Assembly (NCBI RefSeq): GCF_026391055.1
Contig: NZ_JAPLET010000016.1
Coordinates: 45,526 to 109,525, forward strand
Reading direction: 5' to 3'
Length of the DNA: 64,000 nt
From: Spirosoma sp.
Lineage (GTDB): Bacteria; Bacteroidota; Bacteroidia; Cytophagales; Spirosomataceae
Part shown: piece after piece, positions 1 to 10,131 of the stretch
How the letters are laid out: every line of letters starts with the position of its first letter
How positions within the stretch are numbered: the stretch's first letter is position 1
Translations under genes and position numbers: made by a program
The notes under the pieces: generated by a model
Database searches by the model: none
What the model saw: the letters and a program-made list of their open reading frames with translations, nothing else
What the model was told of the DNA's origin: nothing

Positions 1-357
1 GCGAATTCGGTCGAACCGGGTTATGGCGCTCAGCAGCAGGACGAATGCCAGACAGATAGCACTCAAAAAAGCCGTAGCTAGGCCGGGGTGTGTTTGCATT
101 GCTCCCGCAATAAACTGCTCGGAAACCGCATAGGCTTTCCCTTTAACGGAGTAGTCGAGCAGGCCATCGGAGAACGTATGTTGTATGATAGGAAGCTCGT
201 TGAGTTCGCTCAGCACATCCCACCGAACAACGTTGCTTAACCCCCTTATCCAAGCAACTGCAAAGAGAACAATACTGACAATGAAGGCAATAAAGCAAAT
301 CAGATAGGCAAGCCGATACCCCCGGCTCCAATCTTTCCAGAAAAATAAGGATGACAT
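1..357 (-). CDS. Membrane protein of unknown function, N-terminal part only
   Basis: The gene begins at an ATG on the minus strand and runs off the left edge of the window, so only about 119 residues are visible. An in-frame stop lies just upstream of the ATG, which fixes the start. The protein opens with MSSLFFWKDWSRGYRLAYL, followed by a hydrophobic helix at about residues 18-38, an extracytoplasmic-looking stretch of about 55 residues, and a second hydrophobic helix near residues 98-112 followed by basic residues. It lies 70 bases downstream of the PQQ-repeat lipoprotein gene on the same strand. I do not recognise the family; only a multi-pass membrane protein can be supported. Confidence 0.65.
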   Translation of the reverse strand, partial: MSSLFFWKDWSRGYRLAYLICFIAFIVSIVLFAVAWIRGLSNVVRWDVLSELNELPIIQHTFSDGLLDYSVKGKAYAVSEQFIAGAMQTHPGLATAFLSAICLAFVLLLSAITRFDRIR

Positions 358-427
358 GAAAGAGAAACGTAGTTAAAGGCGGGTTAGTGCCTACGGTCAC
401 CTCCTACAAGTCGTACTGGGTAATCAC

Positions 428-1816
428 TTACTGCTGTCCGCCACTGATACCCGACACAACAGGAACCAGATTTGTAGTAGCCAGGCAGGGGCTTGCCAGA
501 ATTTTGGCATCTAGCGGAACACGCCACCGCATAGCCCCCGATGTAGTACTGAGGCAATAAAGACTGGCATCCTGACCACCGAAATAAACAAACCCATTGT
601 AGACGATAGCACTTGAACTGATGATACCGCCTGTACCGAATTTCCAGCGCAACATCCCGGTGGCGGCATCCAGCGAATAAAAAGTCTTGTCTTCAACACC
701 AACATAAACAGCCCCATCGGCAACGGTCGCGCTGGCGCTTATACGGCCACTCGCGCTAAATTTCCAGCGTTGCTTACCCGTAGCTACATCGAGCGCATAA
801 AAGGTGTAATCATCACTGCCGATGTATACGATTCCATTAGCAACGGTGGGGCTGGATGTCACAGGACCACCCGTGCTGAATTTCCATTTGAGGGCTCCTG
901 AAGCGGCATCAATAGCGTACAGGTTGTAATCGTTGGTACCGATATAAACGACTCCCCCCACCACGGCCGGACTGGATGTAATTTTATCTCCTGCGCTGAA
1001 TTTCCACCGCTGCGAACCCGTAGCTGCATCGAGGGCATATAACGTCTGATCTTTGCTACCTGCATAAACCAGCCCATTGGCCACAACCGGGCTGGATGTA
1101 ACCCCGCCCGCCGTGCTGAATTTCCAGCGTTGAACACCCGTCAACAGATTGATTGCATACAGATTCTGGTCTTCACCACCCACAAACACCGTAGTACCTG
1201 AAACCACCGGGCTCGACAGAATGCTGTTTCCCGTACTAATCTTCCATTTCTGAGCACCTGTCAGCGCGTCAAAAGCGTGAACATTGCCGTTTTCACTACC
1301 TACAAACGCCATGCCTGCCGCTACATAGGCACTCGACGAGATAGACGAGCCGGTTGACGTCCGCCACTTTATGGCGCCCGTCCCCCCATCAATAGCAAAG
1401 AAGTTGCCCACTGCATTACCAATGTATACCAGCGAGCCGCCATTGACGATAGTACTGGCCACACTAGCTGTAACAGTATAAGAGCGAATTAACCCATCCA
1501 TGCCTGTAACGGTGTACGATACTGGCTTGCTAAAATCTTGGGCTACTGCCGAAGCTGGTGCTACAATTGCGCCAGGCGACAGCGTAATACCGGGTACCAA
1601 TTTGGTTAAGTCCGACCCGGCCGGTACGGTCGCTCTGATACTATAAATAACGGAGTCGATAACACCTATAGCCGTCGGCGTTACATTGGTGAAGGCGAAT
1701 GACTCAATAGACTTACCCGTTGTTACAGGCTGGCTATCAATAGACGTTTTACAGGCTGAAACCAGCAGAATAAAACCGGTCAGCCCTAATAGTGAGGTAG
1801 ATAAAGTCCGAAACAT
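428..1816 (-). CDS. PQQ-type beta-propeller repeat lipoprotein
   Basis: The predicted protein has 462 residues and starts with a lipoprotein signal, with the lipobox LLVSAC at about residues 17-22. The chosen ATG gives MFRTLSTSLLG, a better signal than an ATG 13 codons upstream. Residues about 30-115 resemble the Ig-like domains found at the N-terminus of many Bacteroidota surface lipoproteins. From about residue 120 to the end there are eight copies of a repeat of about 40 residues with the pattern VYxGxxDxxxYAxDxxTGxxxWK, enough for an eight-bladed propeller. The family includes PQQ enzymes and BamB-like scaffolds. No catalytic residues are evident, so a binding or scaffold role is inferred. 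Confidence 0.85.
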   Translation of the reverse strand: MFRTLSTSLLGLTGFILLVSACKTSIDSQPVTTGKSIESFAFTNVTPTAIGVIDSVIYSIRATVPAGSDLTKLVPGITLSPGAIVAPASAVAQDFSKPVSYTVTGMDGLIRSYTVTASVASTIVNGGSLVYIGNAVGNFFAIDGGTGAIKWRTSTGSSISSSAYVAAGMAFVGSENGNVHAFDALTGAQKWKISTGNSILSSPVVSGTTVFVGGEDQNLYAINLLTGVQRWKFSTAGGVTSSPVVANGLVYAGSKDQTLYALDAATGSQRWKFSAGDKITSSPAVVGGVVYIGTNDYNLYAIDAASGALKWKFSTGGPVTSSPTVANGIVYIGSDDYTFYALDVATGKQRWKFSASGRISASATVADGAVYVGVEDKTFYSLDAATGMLRWKFGTGGIISSSAIVYNGFVYFGGQDASLYCLSTTSGAMRWRVPLDAKILASPCLATTNLVPVVSGISGGQQ

Positions 1817-1864
1817 AGGCACAGCATAGAATAGTGAGCGGACAGAATAGTCCATACATAATCA

Positions 1865-1903
1865 ATGTTTTCTAACACACATTAATTAAGTGTCAGAAAA
1901 CAT
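1865..1903 (-). terminator. Imperfect hairpin downstream of malQ
   Basis: Arms 1865-1878 and 1890-1903 pair over 14 bases with one mismatch around an AT-rich loop. It lies about 75 bases after the malQ stop and upstream of the PQQ lipoprotein gene. No clear T-tract follows on the minus strand, so termination is a guess. Confidence 0.4.
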
Positions 1904-1978
1904 CAATAAGTAACCCAGCATTTATAGTGCCAAACTCGTTTTATTGGTAGACAAACCGCTTACATCAAGGCATGTCTT

Positions 1979-3553
1979 CTACCCTCTGCCGGTCATCTTT
2001 GTAAGCCGCAACAGTTTAGCCGCCACCTCATCGGTGAGTTGATCGGGTTGCAGCCGCCATTGCCAGCTTCGACCGCCCAGGCCGGGCGTGTTCATCCGGT
2101 GAGTTTCATCGAGGTTCAACACATCCTGAATGGGCATAATGGCCAAACGAGCCACTGACTGCATCGTAAGCCGGCACACTTGGTCGACTACATTCTTCTC
2201 GGTTACTTTAATACCCAGATAATCATTCATCCGCTGGCGATGAAGCTTGTCAAGCTCCCGATACCAGCCTAAGGTTGTGTTGTTGTCATGCGTGCCGGAA
2301 TAGACGACAAAGTTTTCTGCATGATTATGTACCGCATACGTCGAGGTAGGCATATCGGCACCAAAGCCAAACTGAACAACCCGCATACCCGGTATACCGT
2401 AATGCCGGAGATAAGGCTGAATATCGGCGGCCTTCGCCCCGAGATCTTCAGCAATAATGGGGAGCTGAACGAACTGCCGGTGCATGGCATGCATGAATGA
2501 CTCGATGGGTGCTTTGACCCACTCACCTACTTTGGCCGTTGGTTCGCTGGCCGGGATTTCCCAATACACGGCGAAGCCCAGAAAATGGTCGAGTCGGGTC
2601 AGGCTATAAAGCGACATCTGATGCCGCAGCCGACGCATCCACCAGGTAAAGCCAGTGCGTTCGTGCTCAGCCCAATCATAAATGGGATTACCCCAGCGCT
2701 GTCCATCCTCACTGAAATAATCCGGCGGGGCACCGGCAACAAATAACGGCTGAAAATTTTCGTCCAGCTTAAACAGCTCCGGGTTTGCCCATACATCAGC
2801 GCTGTTGAACTGAACGTAAATCGGGATATCGCCAATCAGGTGAATCTTCCGGGTGTAACAATAAGCGGCCAGTTCATTCCATTGCCGCAAAAAGAAATAC
2901 TGAAGTACCTTAATAACCTCAATCTCATCCTGTAACAAGGTGGCCTGCCGGGCCAGAGCGTCCGGCTCACGACGCACAACTTCGGTAGGCCAGCGTACCC
3001 ACACAGGTTCCTTCGTTGACTCCTGCAAAGCCGTAAAGAGCGCGTAATCATTTAGCCAATCAGCCTGCCAGGCGCAAAAGCGGTCATAGTCGCTACGCTG
3101 GGCTGGTGTAGCATCCTGCAAAAATGTTTTAGCCGCCTGGGTCAACAGGGGTTGTTTCTTAATCCAGGCCGCGTGGAGCGTAGAAGGTACCGACAAGCTC
3201 AGCGCCGGTTCCATATCCCTGTCATCGTCAGACGAAGGTTCGGAAACACGTACATTCTGAATAGGTTGTTCGTTAAATACCGCCAGATCGTCGCCACTTA
3301 ATAAATTTTCGTCGGCCAATTTCTCCAGACTAATCATCAATATATTGCCGGCAAAGGCTGATGGACTACTGTACGGGGAGAATCCGGAACCGGGATCAAC
3401 GGGTGTGAGTGGTAAAATCTGCCAGTAGGTTTGCCCGGAAGCTTCCAGGAAATCGGCGAACCGGTACGCTTCGGGGCCTAAATCGCCGACGCCATGCGCC
3501 GAGGGTAACGAAGTAATATGAAGCAGTAAACCACTTGAGCGTTGTTGAAGCAT
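1979..3553 (-). CDS. malQ: 4-alpha-glucanotransferase (amylomaltase, GH77)
   Basis: MalQ disproportionates malto-oligosaccharides by moving alpha-1,4-glucan chains in the cytoplasm during maltodextrin or glycogen use. The product has 524 residues, a normal length for the family. Visible GH77 hallmarks are the opening RSSGLLLHITSLPS with the HGVGDLG turn, the nucleophile segment RLDHFLG (Asp about 322), the acid/base segment EDLG (about 369-372) and GTHDNNT (about 420). The reading frame is open for 40 codons further upstream, but family homology starts at MLQQRSSG, so the ATG at 3553 is preferred. It is transcribed away from atpD and has no maltose-use neighbours here. Confidence 0.95.
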   Translation of the reverse strand: MLQQRSSGLLLHITSLPSAHGVGDLGPEAYRFADFLEASGQTYWQILPLTPVDPGSGFSPYSSPSAFAGNILMISLEKLADENLLSGDDLAVFNEQPIQNVRVSEPSSDDDRDMEPALSLSVPSTLHAAWIKKQPLLTQAAKTFLQDATPAQRSDYDRFCAWQADWLNDYALFTALQESTKEPVWVRWPTEVVRREPDALARQATLLQDEIEVIKVLQYFFLRQWNELAAYCYTRKIHLIGDIPIYVQFNSADVWANPELFKLDENFQPLFVAGAPPDYFSEDGQRWGNPIYDWAEHERTGFTWWMRRLRHQMSLYSLTRLDHFLGFAVYWEIPASEPTAKVGEWVKAPIESFMHAMHRQFVQLPIIAEDLGAKAADIQPYLRHYGIPGMRVVQFGFGADMPTSTYAVHNHAENFVVYSGTHDNNTTLGWYRELDKLHRQRMNDYLGIKVTEKNVVDQVCRLTMQSVARLAIMPIQDVLNLDETHRMNTPGLGGRSWQWRLQPDQLTDEVAAKLLRLTKMTGRG

Positions 3554-5376
<1,823 letters not shown>

Positions 5377-5384
5377 TTGCCTGT

Positions 5385-5432
5385 CTCCGTGTACGTTTGC
5401 ATTAAAGGAACTTACTGTAAATGTACACGGAG
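5385..5432 (+). terminator. Hairpin after atpD
   Basis: CTCCGTGTAC at 5385-5394 and GTACACGGAG at 5423-5432 form a perfect 10-bp stem around a 28-base loop, beginning 8 bases after the atpD stop. No T-tract follows, so it may stabilise the 3' end of the message rather than terminate. Confidence 0.5.
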
Positions 5433-5484
5433 TACAATCCTTCCTCCAGTCAAATTAGTGAAATAATTCAAACACACTTGTTTT

Positions 5485-6177
5485 ATGAAAACGATTCGAT
5501 TGAGGGTGGGATTAACCCTTTTGTCCGTTGGTCTCACAGCAGCAACGATTGCCCCGGCCCAGATTACGGTGCCAACTGCCCCCGTAACGTCACCAACAGT
5601 TGGTGGAGCGATTAAGGATTCGGCCGTTACGCCTGGTTCGTCGGCAACGATGGTTCAGGAAAATGCCAATGCAGCCACGGCTCATTTAGACAATGCTGTA
5701 GCTGCCCTTGGGAAGGGCGATAAAGCAACTACTACGCAGGAACTCCAGACCGGGATTTCGGCACTGGAAGCAGAAGCGCAGCAGCAACCAACTTCGTTTA
5801 AAGACAAGCTGATGGCTCAGGCTGGCAAATTAAAAGCTTTACTCCCGCTCATTCCAACCGGTGCGTTAGGAAGTGGTGTGTTAGTTAAAGCCGTTAGTCT
5901 GGCTAAACTGGCTTCTGGCGGCAATCAGCTTGAAGGCATTCTGACAGCAGGATCTCTGATCGGTAAAGGCAGTCAGCTAACCGGCGGTTTATCAAACATT
6001 GGGGGTGCCTTGTCGGTGTTGGGTGGTAGCAGTGCTACTACCGGTCAGTCGCTGATATCAACCGCTATGGCCACCATTGGCAAGCTGAATCAGGGTGGCC
6101 TGATAGCCAAAGCCGCCGAACCCGCGGCCAAAAGTCAGATCGGCAGCGTACTTAATTTTGTAAAAGGAGCCTTATAA
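5485..6177 (+). CDS. Exported protein of unknown function between atpD and atpC
   Basis: The product has 230 residues with a typical signal peptide (KTIRLRVGLTLLSVGLTAA, cleavage probably after PAQ near residue 26). The mature part is rich in Ala, Gly, Ser and Thr. Residues about 55-100 look helical (AHLDNAVAALGKGDKATT), and residues 115-200 are Gly/Ser-rich and mildly hydrophobic. There are no cysteines and no motif I recognise. It sits between the two ATP synthase genes with a hairpin on each side, so it may be transcribed with them, but nothing in its sequence suggests an ATP synthase role. A periplasmic or surface location is inferred. Confidence 0.75.
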   Translation: MKTIRLRVGLTLLSVGLTAATIAPAQITVPTAPVTSPTVGGAIKDSAVTPGSSATMVQENANAATAHLDNAVAALGKGDKATTTQELQTGISALEAEAQQQPTSFKDKLMAQAGKLKALLPLIPTGALGSGVLVKAVSLAKLASGGNQLEGILTAGSLIGKGSQLTGGLSNIGGALSVLGGSSATTGQSLISTAMATIGKLNQGGLIAKAAEPAAKSQIGSVLNFVKGAL

Positions 6178-6185
6178 AAAAATGA

Positions 6186-6252
6186 ATAATGTACAATGAA
6201 TAATACTACCAATCGATTCATTATACATTAGCCATTATTCATTGTACATTAT
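6186..6252. repeat. 19-bp perfect inverted repeat ending at the atpC start codon
   Basis: Arms 6186-6204 and 6234-6252 are exact reverse complements (ATAATGTACAATGAATAAT and its complement) around a 29-base loop. The element starts 9 bases after the stop of the exported-protein gene, and its right arm ends one base before the atpC ATG at 6254. In RNA the stem would cover the whole translation-initiation region of atpC. Confidence 0.85.
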
Positions 6253-6253
6253 C

Positions 6254-6499
6254 ATGACACTAGATATCATTACTCCCGATCGTAAAGTCTTCTCCGGCGA
6301 GGCTACGGCTGTTACATTTCCGGGCAGCGAAGGTCAATTTCAGGTTCTGAATAACCATGCTCCGCTGGTGAGCACGCTGGACAAAGGTCAGGTTGTTGTG
6401 CAGACGGCCTCAGGTCAGCAAACTTTTACCGTCGATGGTGGTGTAGTCGAAGTACTTCAGAATAGAGTACTTGTACTTGCCGAAGCCATAGTTGCCTAG
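6254..6499 (+). CDS. atpC: F1Fo ATP synthase subunit epsilon, short form
   Basis: The product has 81 residues and begins MTLDIITPDRKVFSGEA, with family features AVTFPGSEGQFQVLNNHAPLVSTL and the ending VEVLQNRVLVLAEAI. It covers only the N-terminal beta-sandwich that attaches epsilon to the central stalk. The C-terminal helical hairpin that regulates many bacterial enzymes is absent, as is usual in Bacteroidota. An in-frame TTG four codons upstream is possible, but the ATG fits the family start. The start codon directly abuts a 19-bp inverted repeat. Confidence 0.95.
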   Translation: MTLDIITPDRKVFSGEATAVTFPGSEGQFQVLNNHAPLVSTLDKGQVVVQTASGQQTFTVDGGVVEVLQNRVLVLAEAIVA

Positions 6500-6520
6500 A
6501 GGATTTACTCTTTTTGACAT

Positions 6521-6558
6521 AAAAGCGATTCACTTACACCAGGTGGACCGCTTTTTTT
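6521..6558 (+). terminator. Rho-independent-like terminator after atpC
   Basis: AAAAGCG (6521-6527) pairs with CGCTTTT (6549-6555), and the T run continues to 6558. It lies 22 bases after the atpC stop and upstream of udk. Confidence 0.65.
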
Positions 6559-6610
6559 ATTGCCACTTCATCATTTACCAGTTACTTTGTTACCGACTCC
6601 AGGTACAACC

Positions 6611-7228
6611 ATGACCAAAAAACCGTTTATCGTTGGTATCACCGGCGGCAGTGCTTCGGGAAAAACGTCTTTTTTAAAAGGGGTTCTCAGTGCGTTCACA
6701 GAGGACCAGATCTGCCTGATTTCACAGGATAATTACTACCTGAGCCGCGACATGATTCCGGTCGACGATCAGGGAATACATAATTTCGATCTGCCCGAAA
6801 CGATCAACCATCATCTCTACGCCGAGCACATCGGTCAGCTGCGTAATGGTGAAACCGTCATACAAAAGGAATACACGTTCAACAACCCGAACATCGTCCC
6901 AAAAATGTTGACGTTCCATCCGGCCCCCATCATCGTGGTCGAGGGTATATTCGTATTCCACTTCCGTGAACTAGCCGACCAGATGGATCTAAAAATATTC
7001 ATCGACGCCAAGAACAGCATCAAACTCGAACGCCGGGTTAAACGCGACGCCGAAGAGCGCGGCTACGACCTCGATGATGTGATGTACCGCTGGAAATACC
7101 ACGTAAAACCCACCTACCGGCAGTTTATCAAGCCTTACCGCGCCGAAGCCGACATTGTCATTCCCAATAACAACCATTACCAGAAAGGACTGAATGTAGT
7201 TATCGAATTTTTGAAAACGAAAGTATAA
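6611..7228 (+). CDS. udk: Uridine kinase
   Basis: Uridine kinase phosphorylates uridine or cytidine with ATP or GTP in pyrimidine salvage. The 205-residue protein has the P-loop GGSASGKTS (12-20), the DNYY segment after SQ (about 41-44), the substrate-site motif HNFDLPETI (about 58-66), EGIFVFH near residue 110, and RRVKRDAEERG (about 138-148), as in the Udk family. The frame is open for 17 codons upstream, but homology begins at MTKKPFIVGITGG. A perfect hairpin lies immediately after its stop. Confidence 0.95.
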   Translation: MTKKPFIVGITGGSASGKTSFLKGVLSAFTEDQICLISQDNYYLSRDMIPVDDQGIHNFDLPETINHHLYAEHIGQLRNGETVIQKEYTFNNPNIVPKMLTFHPAPIIVVEGIFVFHFRELADQMDLKIFIDAKNSIKLERRVKRDAEERGYDLDDVMYRWKYHVKPTYRQFIKPYRAEADIVIPNNNHYQKGLNVVIEFLKTKV

Positions 7229-7229
7229 C

Positions 7230-7255
7230 GTAGCGCGGGTTTCTACCCGCGCTAC
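7230..7255. terminator. Bidirectional hairpin between udk and the ferredoxin reductase
   Basis: GTAGCGCGGGT (7230-7240) and its exact complement (7245-7255) enclose the loop TTCT. The stem starts one base after the udk stop and overlaps the stop codon of the convergent reductase gene. The core GGGTTTCTACCC resembles the inner part of the repeat family at 18909 and 63711. Confidence 0.8.
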
Positions 7256-8307
7256 ACTTCTATTACCACCCCATCACTTTCCGGGTAGCCGGTGCAGGTG
7301 AGCACCCAGCCTTCGCTCAAGTCGCGCTCGGTCAACACATCATTGATAGTCATGTGGATGCTGCCCGACGTACAACGGGCTACACAGGTGGAGCAGCGTC
7401 CGCCCCGGCAACTGTAGGGCAACTTAATTCCCTCATCAAGAGCTGCCTGTAAAACAGATTTATAGGCCGGAACCTGGATCTCAACTTCACGAAGCTCTCC
7501 CTCTCGTTGCCGGATACGCAGCAAAACCGTTCGGTCCTGCGCCAGAGCAGGCGGGGGCGTCAACACAACTGGTTTAATGACGAAATCTTCCCGCCGAATC
7601 TGGTCGGATCGAAACCCGCTAAAGATAATAGTGAACTGCACCGTCCGCATATAATCGCCCGGCCCACAAATGTAGAACCGGAGCGTCTGTGGGTCCGATG
7701 TACCGACCAGGTCGGGCAGCAATCGTTCGAGCATGACGTTGTTGAGCCGCCCGCGAAGGCCATTCCAGTCGTCAGACGGGTTGCTGAGCAAATAAATCAA
7801 CCGGAATCGATTGGGGTATTGCGTCTGTAACTCGTCCAACTCGGTTCGAAAAATAATATTCGACTCACGGGGACTACTGTATAGCAGGGTGACCCAGCGG
7901 CTCGGTTCCGTCCACAAAACCTCCTTTATAATGGCGAACAACGGCGTTATACCACTCCCTGCACCCAGAAGCACTAAATCGCCCACGGTCTGTTGATCAA
8001 CTGTAAATCGCCCGGCGGGGTGCAGACTTTTCAGTTCATCGCCAACCTGTAGCGTATTAAGCAGATACCGGGATATTTCGCCGTTTTCTACCCGTTTGAT
8101 GGTCAGGCGAAGTGGCTCATCGGCCGCCGAACTAAGTGAATACGACCGCCGGACTTCATGCCCATTGTGAATAAGAATTAATGTCAGAAACTGTCCGGCC
8201 CGGTGCGGAACGGACCGCCCATCGACCGATTCCAGAAAGTAGCTTTTGGTGTCTGATGCTTCTGAATGAATACGCGTGATCCGCAGCGTAAGAAAATCGT
8301 CGGTCAT
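7252..8307 (-). CDS. Ferredoxin-NAD(P)H reductase with C-terminal 2Fe-2S domain (PaaE-like)
   Basis: The protein has 351 residues: an FAD-binding barrel (about 5-105, with RSYSLSS at the flavin site), an NAD(P)-binding domain (about 110-240, with LGAGSGITPLFAII and YICGP), and a plant-type 2Fe-2S domain (about 262-351) with ligands C300, C305, C308 and C338. This is the architecture of the reductases that pass electrons from NAD(P)H to oxygenases, such as phenylacetyl-CoA epoxidase subunit E and HMP-type reductases. No paa or other oxygenase genes are adjacent, so the partner is unknown and the PaaE name describes architecture only. Confidence 0.85.
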   Translation of the reverse strand: MTDDFLTLRITRIHSEASDTKSYFLESVDGRSVPHRAGQFLTLILIHNGHEVRRSYSLSSAADEPLRLTIKRVENGEISRYLLNTLQVGDELKSLHPAGRFTVDQQTVGDLVLLGAGSGITPLFAIIKEVLWTEPSRWVTLLYSSPRESNIIFRTELDELQTQYPNRFRLIYLLSNPSDDWNGLRGRLNNVMLERLLPDLVGTSDPQTLRFYICGPGDYMRTVQFTIIFSGFRSDQIRREDFVIKPVVLTPPPALAQDRTVLLRIRQREGELREVEIQVPAYKSVLQAALDEGIKLPYSCRGGRCSTCVARCTSGSIHMTINDVLTERDLSEGWVLTCTGYPESDGVVIEV

Positions 8308-8326
8308 GAACAGGTCTGCTTTATAC

Positions 8327-8334
8327 CAAAACTA
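8327..8334 (-). promoter_or_regulatory. Minus-10-like element (TAGTTTTG) upstream of the ferredoxin reductase
   Basis: On the minus strand the sequence reads TAGTTTTG, matching TAnnTTTG, 20 bases before the ATG. No TTG box is found at the usual spacing, so support is partial. Confidence 0.5.
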
Positions 8335-8515
8335 ATCAAATGAGGGCGGATGTTTGAAAGCCCGGTTGATTTACTGAAATTCGCCCCGTTGCTGACATCA
8401 TCTGTTTATGGTACAGCAATCGTTAAGAGTCACCGTCGTATAAGGGTGTTGTTACTGAAGCGTGACATTTTACCCTGATTCAGTGTTTACTATAAAATCG
8501 CTTTTAATCTTACTA

Positions 8516-9505
8516 ATGGAAGCACTCCTGGAAGAAGTTCAGCGCGTTGGGTACGTCAACAAACCCGTTGCGGAAGACATAGATTTAGTGGCCGAAATTA
8601 ACCGGCTCAAGAAAGAGAAAAATGCCGTTATCCTGGCCCACTATTATGTAGACGGAGCCATTCAGGATATTGCCGACTACATTGGCGACAGCCTCGGCCT
8701 CTCCCAACAGGCAGCCGCTACCCCCGCTGATATGATCGTCTTCTGTGGCGTCCATTTCATGGGTGAAACGGCCAAGGTTTTATCACCCGAGAAAAAAGTC
8801 GTTATCCCTGACCTTAACGCGGGTTGCTCCCTCGCCGATTCGGCTCCTGCGGATAAATTTGCGGCTTTTAAAGCCCAATACCCCGACCACATCGTACTCT
8901 CGTACATCAACTGCTCGGCCGAAATTAAGGCCTTGTCCGATATTATAGTTACCTCGTCCAACGCACTGAAGATTGTCGAGAGCTTGCCGAAAGATCAAAA
9001 GATCATCTTTGCACCGGATGCCAACCTCGGCCGTTTCGTCTCGAAGAAAACCGGGCGCGACATGGTGCTATGGGATGGCGCCTGCATCGTTCACATCGAC
9101 ATTTCGCTGGAGAAGCTGCATAAACTTCGGGCTGACTACCCCGAAGCCAAGTTCATTGCCCACCCCGAATGTCAGGAGCATATACTGAGTGAAGCCGATT
9201 ATATAGGCTCAACAACGGCGCTGCTGAAATACGTAGTCGACAGCCCGGAGCAAACGTTTATTGTGGGTACCGAAGCGGGGATTCTGCACAAGATGCGGGA
9301 GGCCGCACCGCATAAGAAGATCATTCCGGCCCCGGCCAGCCAGAACAACACCTGCGCCTGTTCGGAGTGCCCGTACATGAAGATGAACACCATGGAGAAG
9401 GTCTATAACGCCATGCTCTACGAACAGCCGGAAATTATTGTACCGGAAGATGTGCGACTGAAAGCGTACGAGTCGGTGGCACGGATGCTGGAGTTGAGTA
9501 ACTAG
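8516..9505 (+). CDS. nadA: Quinolinate synthase
   Basis: NadA condenses iminoaspartate with dihydroxyacetone phosphate to quinolinate, using a 4Fe-4S cluster, in de novo NAD synthesis. The 329-residue protein has the expected cluster cysteines in the contexts AGCSLAD (about 104), DGACIVH (about 190) and SECPYM (about 285), plus [20 protein letters not shown] and [10 protein letters not shown]. The ATG giving [13 protein letters not shown] is chosen; a GTG 18 codons upstream gives an unconvincing extension. NadB, which makes the iminoaspartate, is encoded downstream, but a toxin-antitoxin pair separates the two genes. Confidence 0.96.
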   Translation: MEALLEEVQRVGYVNKPVAEDIDLVAEINRLKKEKNAVILAHYYVDGAIQDIADYIGDSLGLSQQAAATPADMIVFCGVHFMGETAKVLSPEKKVVIPDLNAGCSLADSAPADKFAAFKAQYPDHIVLSYINCSAEIKALSDIIVTSSNALKIVESLPKDQKIIFAPDANLGRFVSKKTGRDMVLWDGACIVHIDISLEKLHKLRADYPEAKFIAHPECQEHILSEADYIGSTTALLKYVVDSPEQTFIVGTEAGILHKMREAAPHKKIIPAPASQNNTCACSECPYMKMNTMEKVYNAMLYEQPEIIVPEDVRLKAYESVARMLELSN

Positions 9506-9538
9506 TTATCTGACAAACCCTTAAACACCAAGAGAATT

Positions 9539-9769
9539 ATGAACTGGCGAGATTATATTGCTTCAGACCCAGCCATTATGTTCGGCAAGCCTGTTATCAA
9601 GGGTACACGTATTCCAGTGGATTTGGTTTTGGAGAAACTTGGTAACGGTGAAACAATACCTCAGTTAGTAGCATCATACCCACATGTTACAGAAGAAGGA
9701 CTTTATGCCTGTCTGCTGTTCGCTTCGGAGACGATAAAAAACGAGGTTGTCTACGCCCATGCAGGATGA
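9539..9769 (+). CDS. DUF433 antitoxin-like protein
   Basis: This 76-residue protein matches the DUF433 pattern: DPAIMFGKPVIKGTRIPVD, a Gly-containing turn (LGNGETIPQLVASYP) and HVTEEGLYACLLFA, a winged-helix-type DNA-binding fold. DUF433 proteins are usually encoded just before a DUF5615 PIN-like nuclease and act as its antitoxin and likely autorepressor. Here the partner reading frame begins 11 bases before this gene ends, which indicates translational coupling. The partner is broken, so this may be an orphan antitoxin. The pair sits inside the nadA-nadB unit. Confidence 0.85.
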   Translation: MNWRDYIASDPAIMFGKPVIKGTRIPVDLVLEKLGNGETIPQLVASYPHVTEEGLYACLLFASETIKNEVVYAHAG

Positions 9770-10124
9770 GCGTTCGTTTGTAGCCGACGAAAATTTCGAT
9801 TTTGCTGTTGTCAAACAACTATGAGAAAACGGGTTCTCTGTCATTGCAATAGCCGAATCATTTTCCAGTATACCTGATACACAAGTATTACAAATTGCTG
9901 TAGACAGAAATGCTATTCTGCTCACAGAGGATAAAGATTTTGGTGAACTGGTCCACCGTCTCCGCATGAATCATTGTGGAATTTTGTTGGTCAGACTTTT
10001 AAAAATGAATAGTGCAGAAAAGTCAAAACGGGTTATGGAGGTAATTATGAAACAGGGGGATGAGCTAATGAATAGCTTCTCTGTATTAAGCAACGAACAA
10101 CTCCGCATAAGACCTGCCAAATAA
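9759..10124 (+). pseudogene. DUF5615 PIN-like toxin interrupted by an in-frame TGA
   Basis: Reading from the ATG at 9759 gives 21 codons (MQDERSFVADENFDFAVVKQL) and then TGA at 9822-9824. Without any frame change the reading continues as ENGFSVIAIAESFSS, DTQVLQIAVDRNAILLTED, KDFGELVHRLR and on to a TAA at 10122. The ADENF start and the TEDKDFG segment are the acidic residues typical of the DUF5615 nuclease fold, so the family is clear and a single codon kills it. CGA to TGA is one base change. Alternatives are stop readthrough or a sequence error. The nadB ATG follows 8 bases after the TAA. Confidence 0.85.
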
Positions 10125-10131
10125 AAAATCA

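Noticed and set aside
143..400. 85-codon frame on the minus strand at the left edge
   Set aside because: Another frame on the same strand is open from 357 to the window edge and encodes a convincing membrane protein, so this frame is a shadow.
428..1460. Regular direct repeats that might be a CRISPR array
   Set aside because: The repeats have a period of about 120 bases, remain in one reading frame and encode propeller blades. There are no short identical repeats with unique spacers.
5385..6252. Exported-protein gene between atpD and atpC as an insertion sequence or cassette
   Set aside because: The two flanking inverted repeats differ in sequence from each other, no target duplication is visible and there is no transposase.
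9822..9824. TGA in the DUF5615 gene as a selenocysteine codon
   Set aside because: No selenocysteine insertion hairpin is evident immediately downstream, and the family has no Sec or Cys at this position; a nonsense change is simpler.
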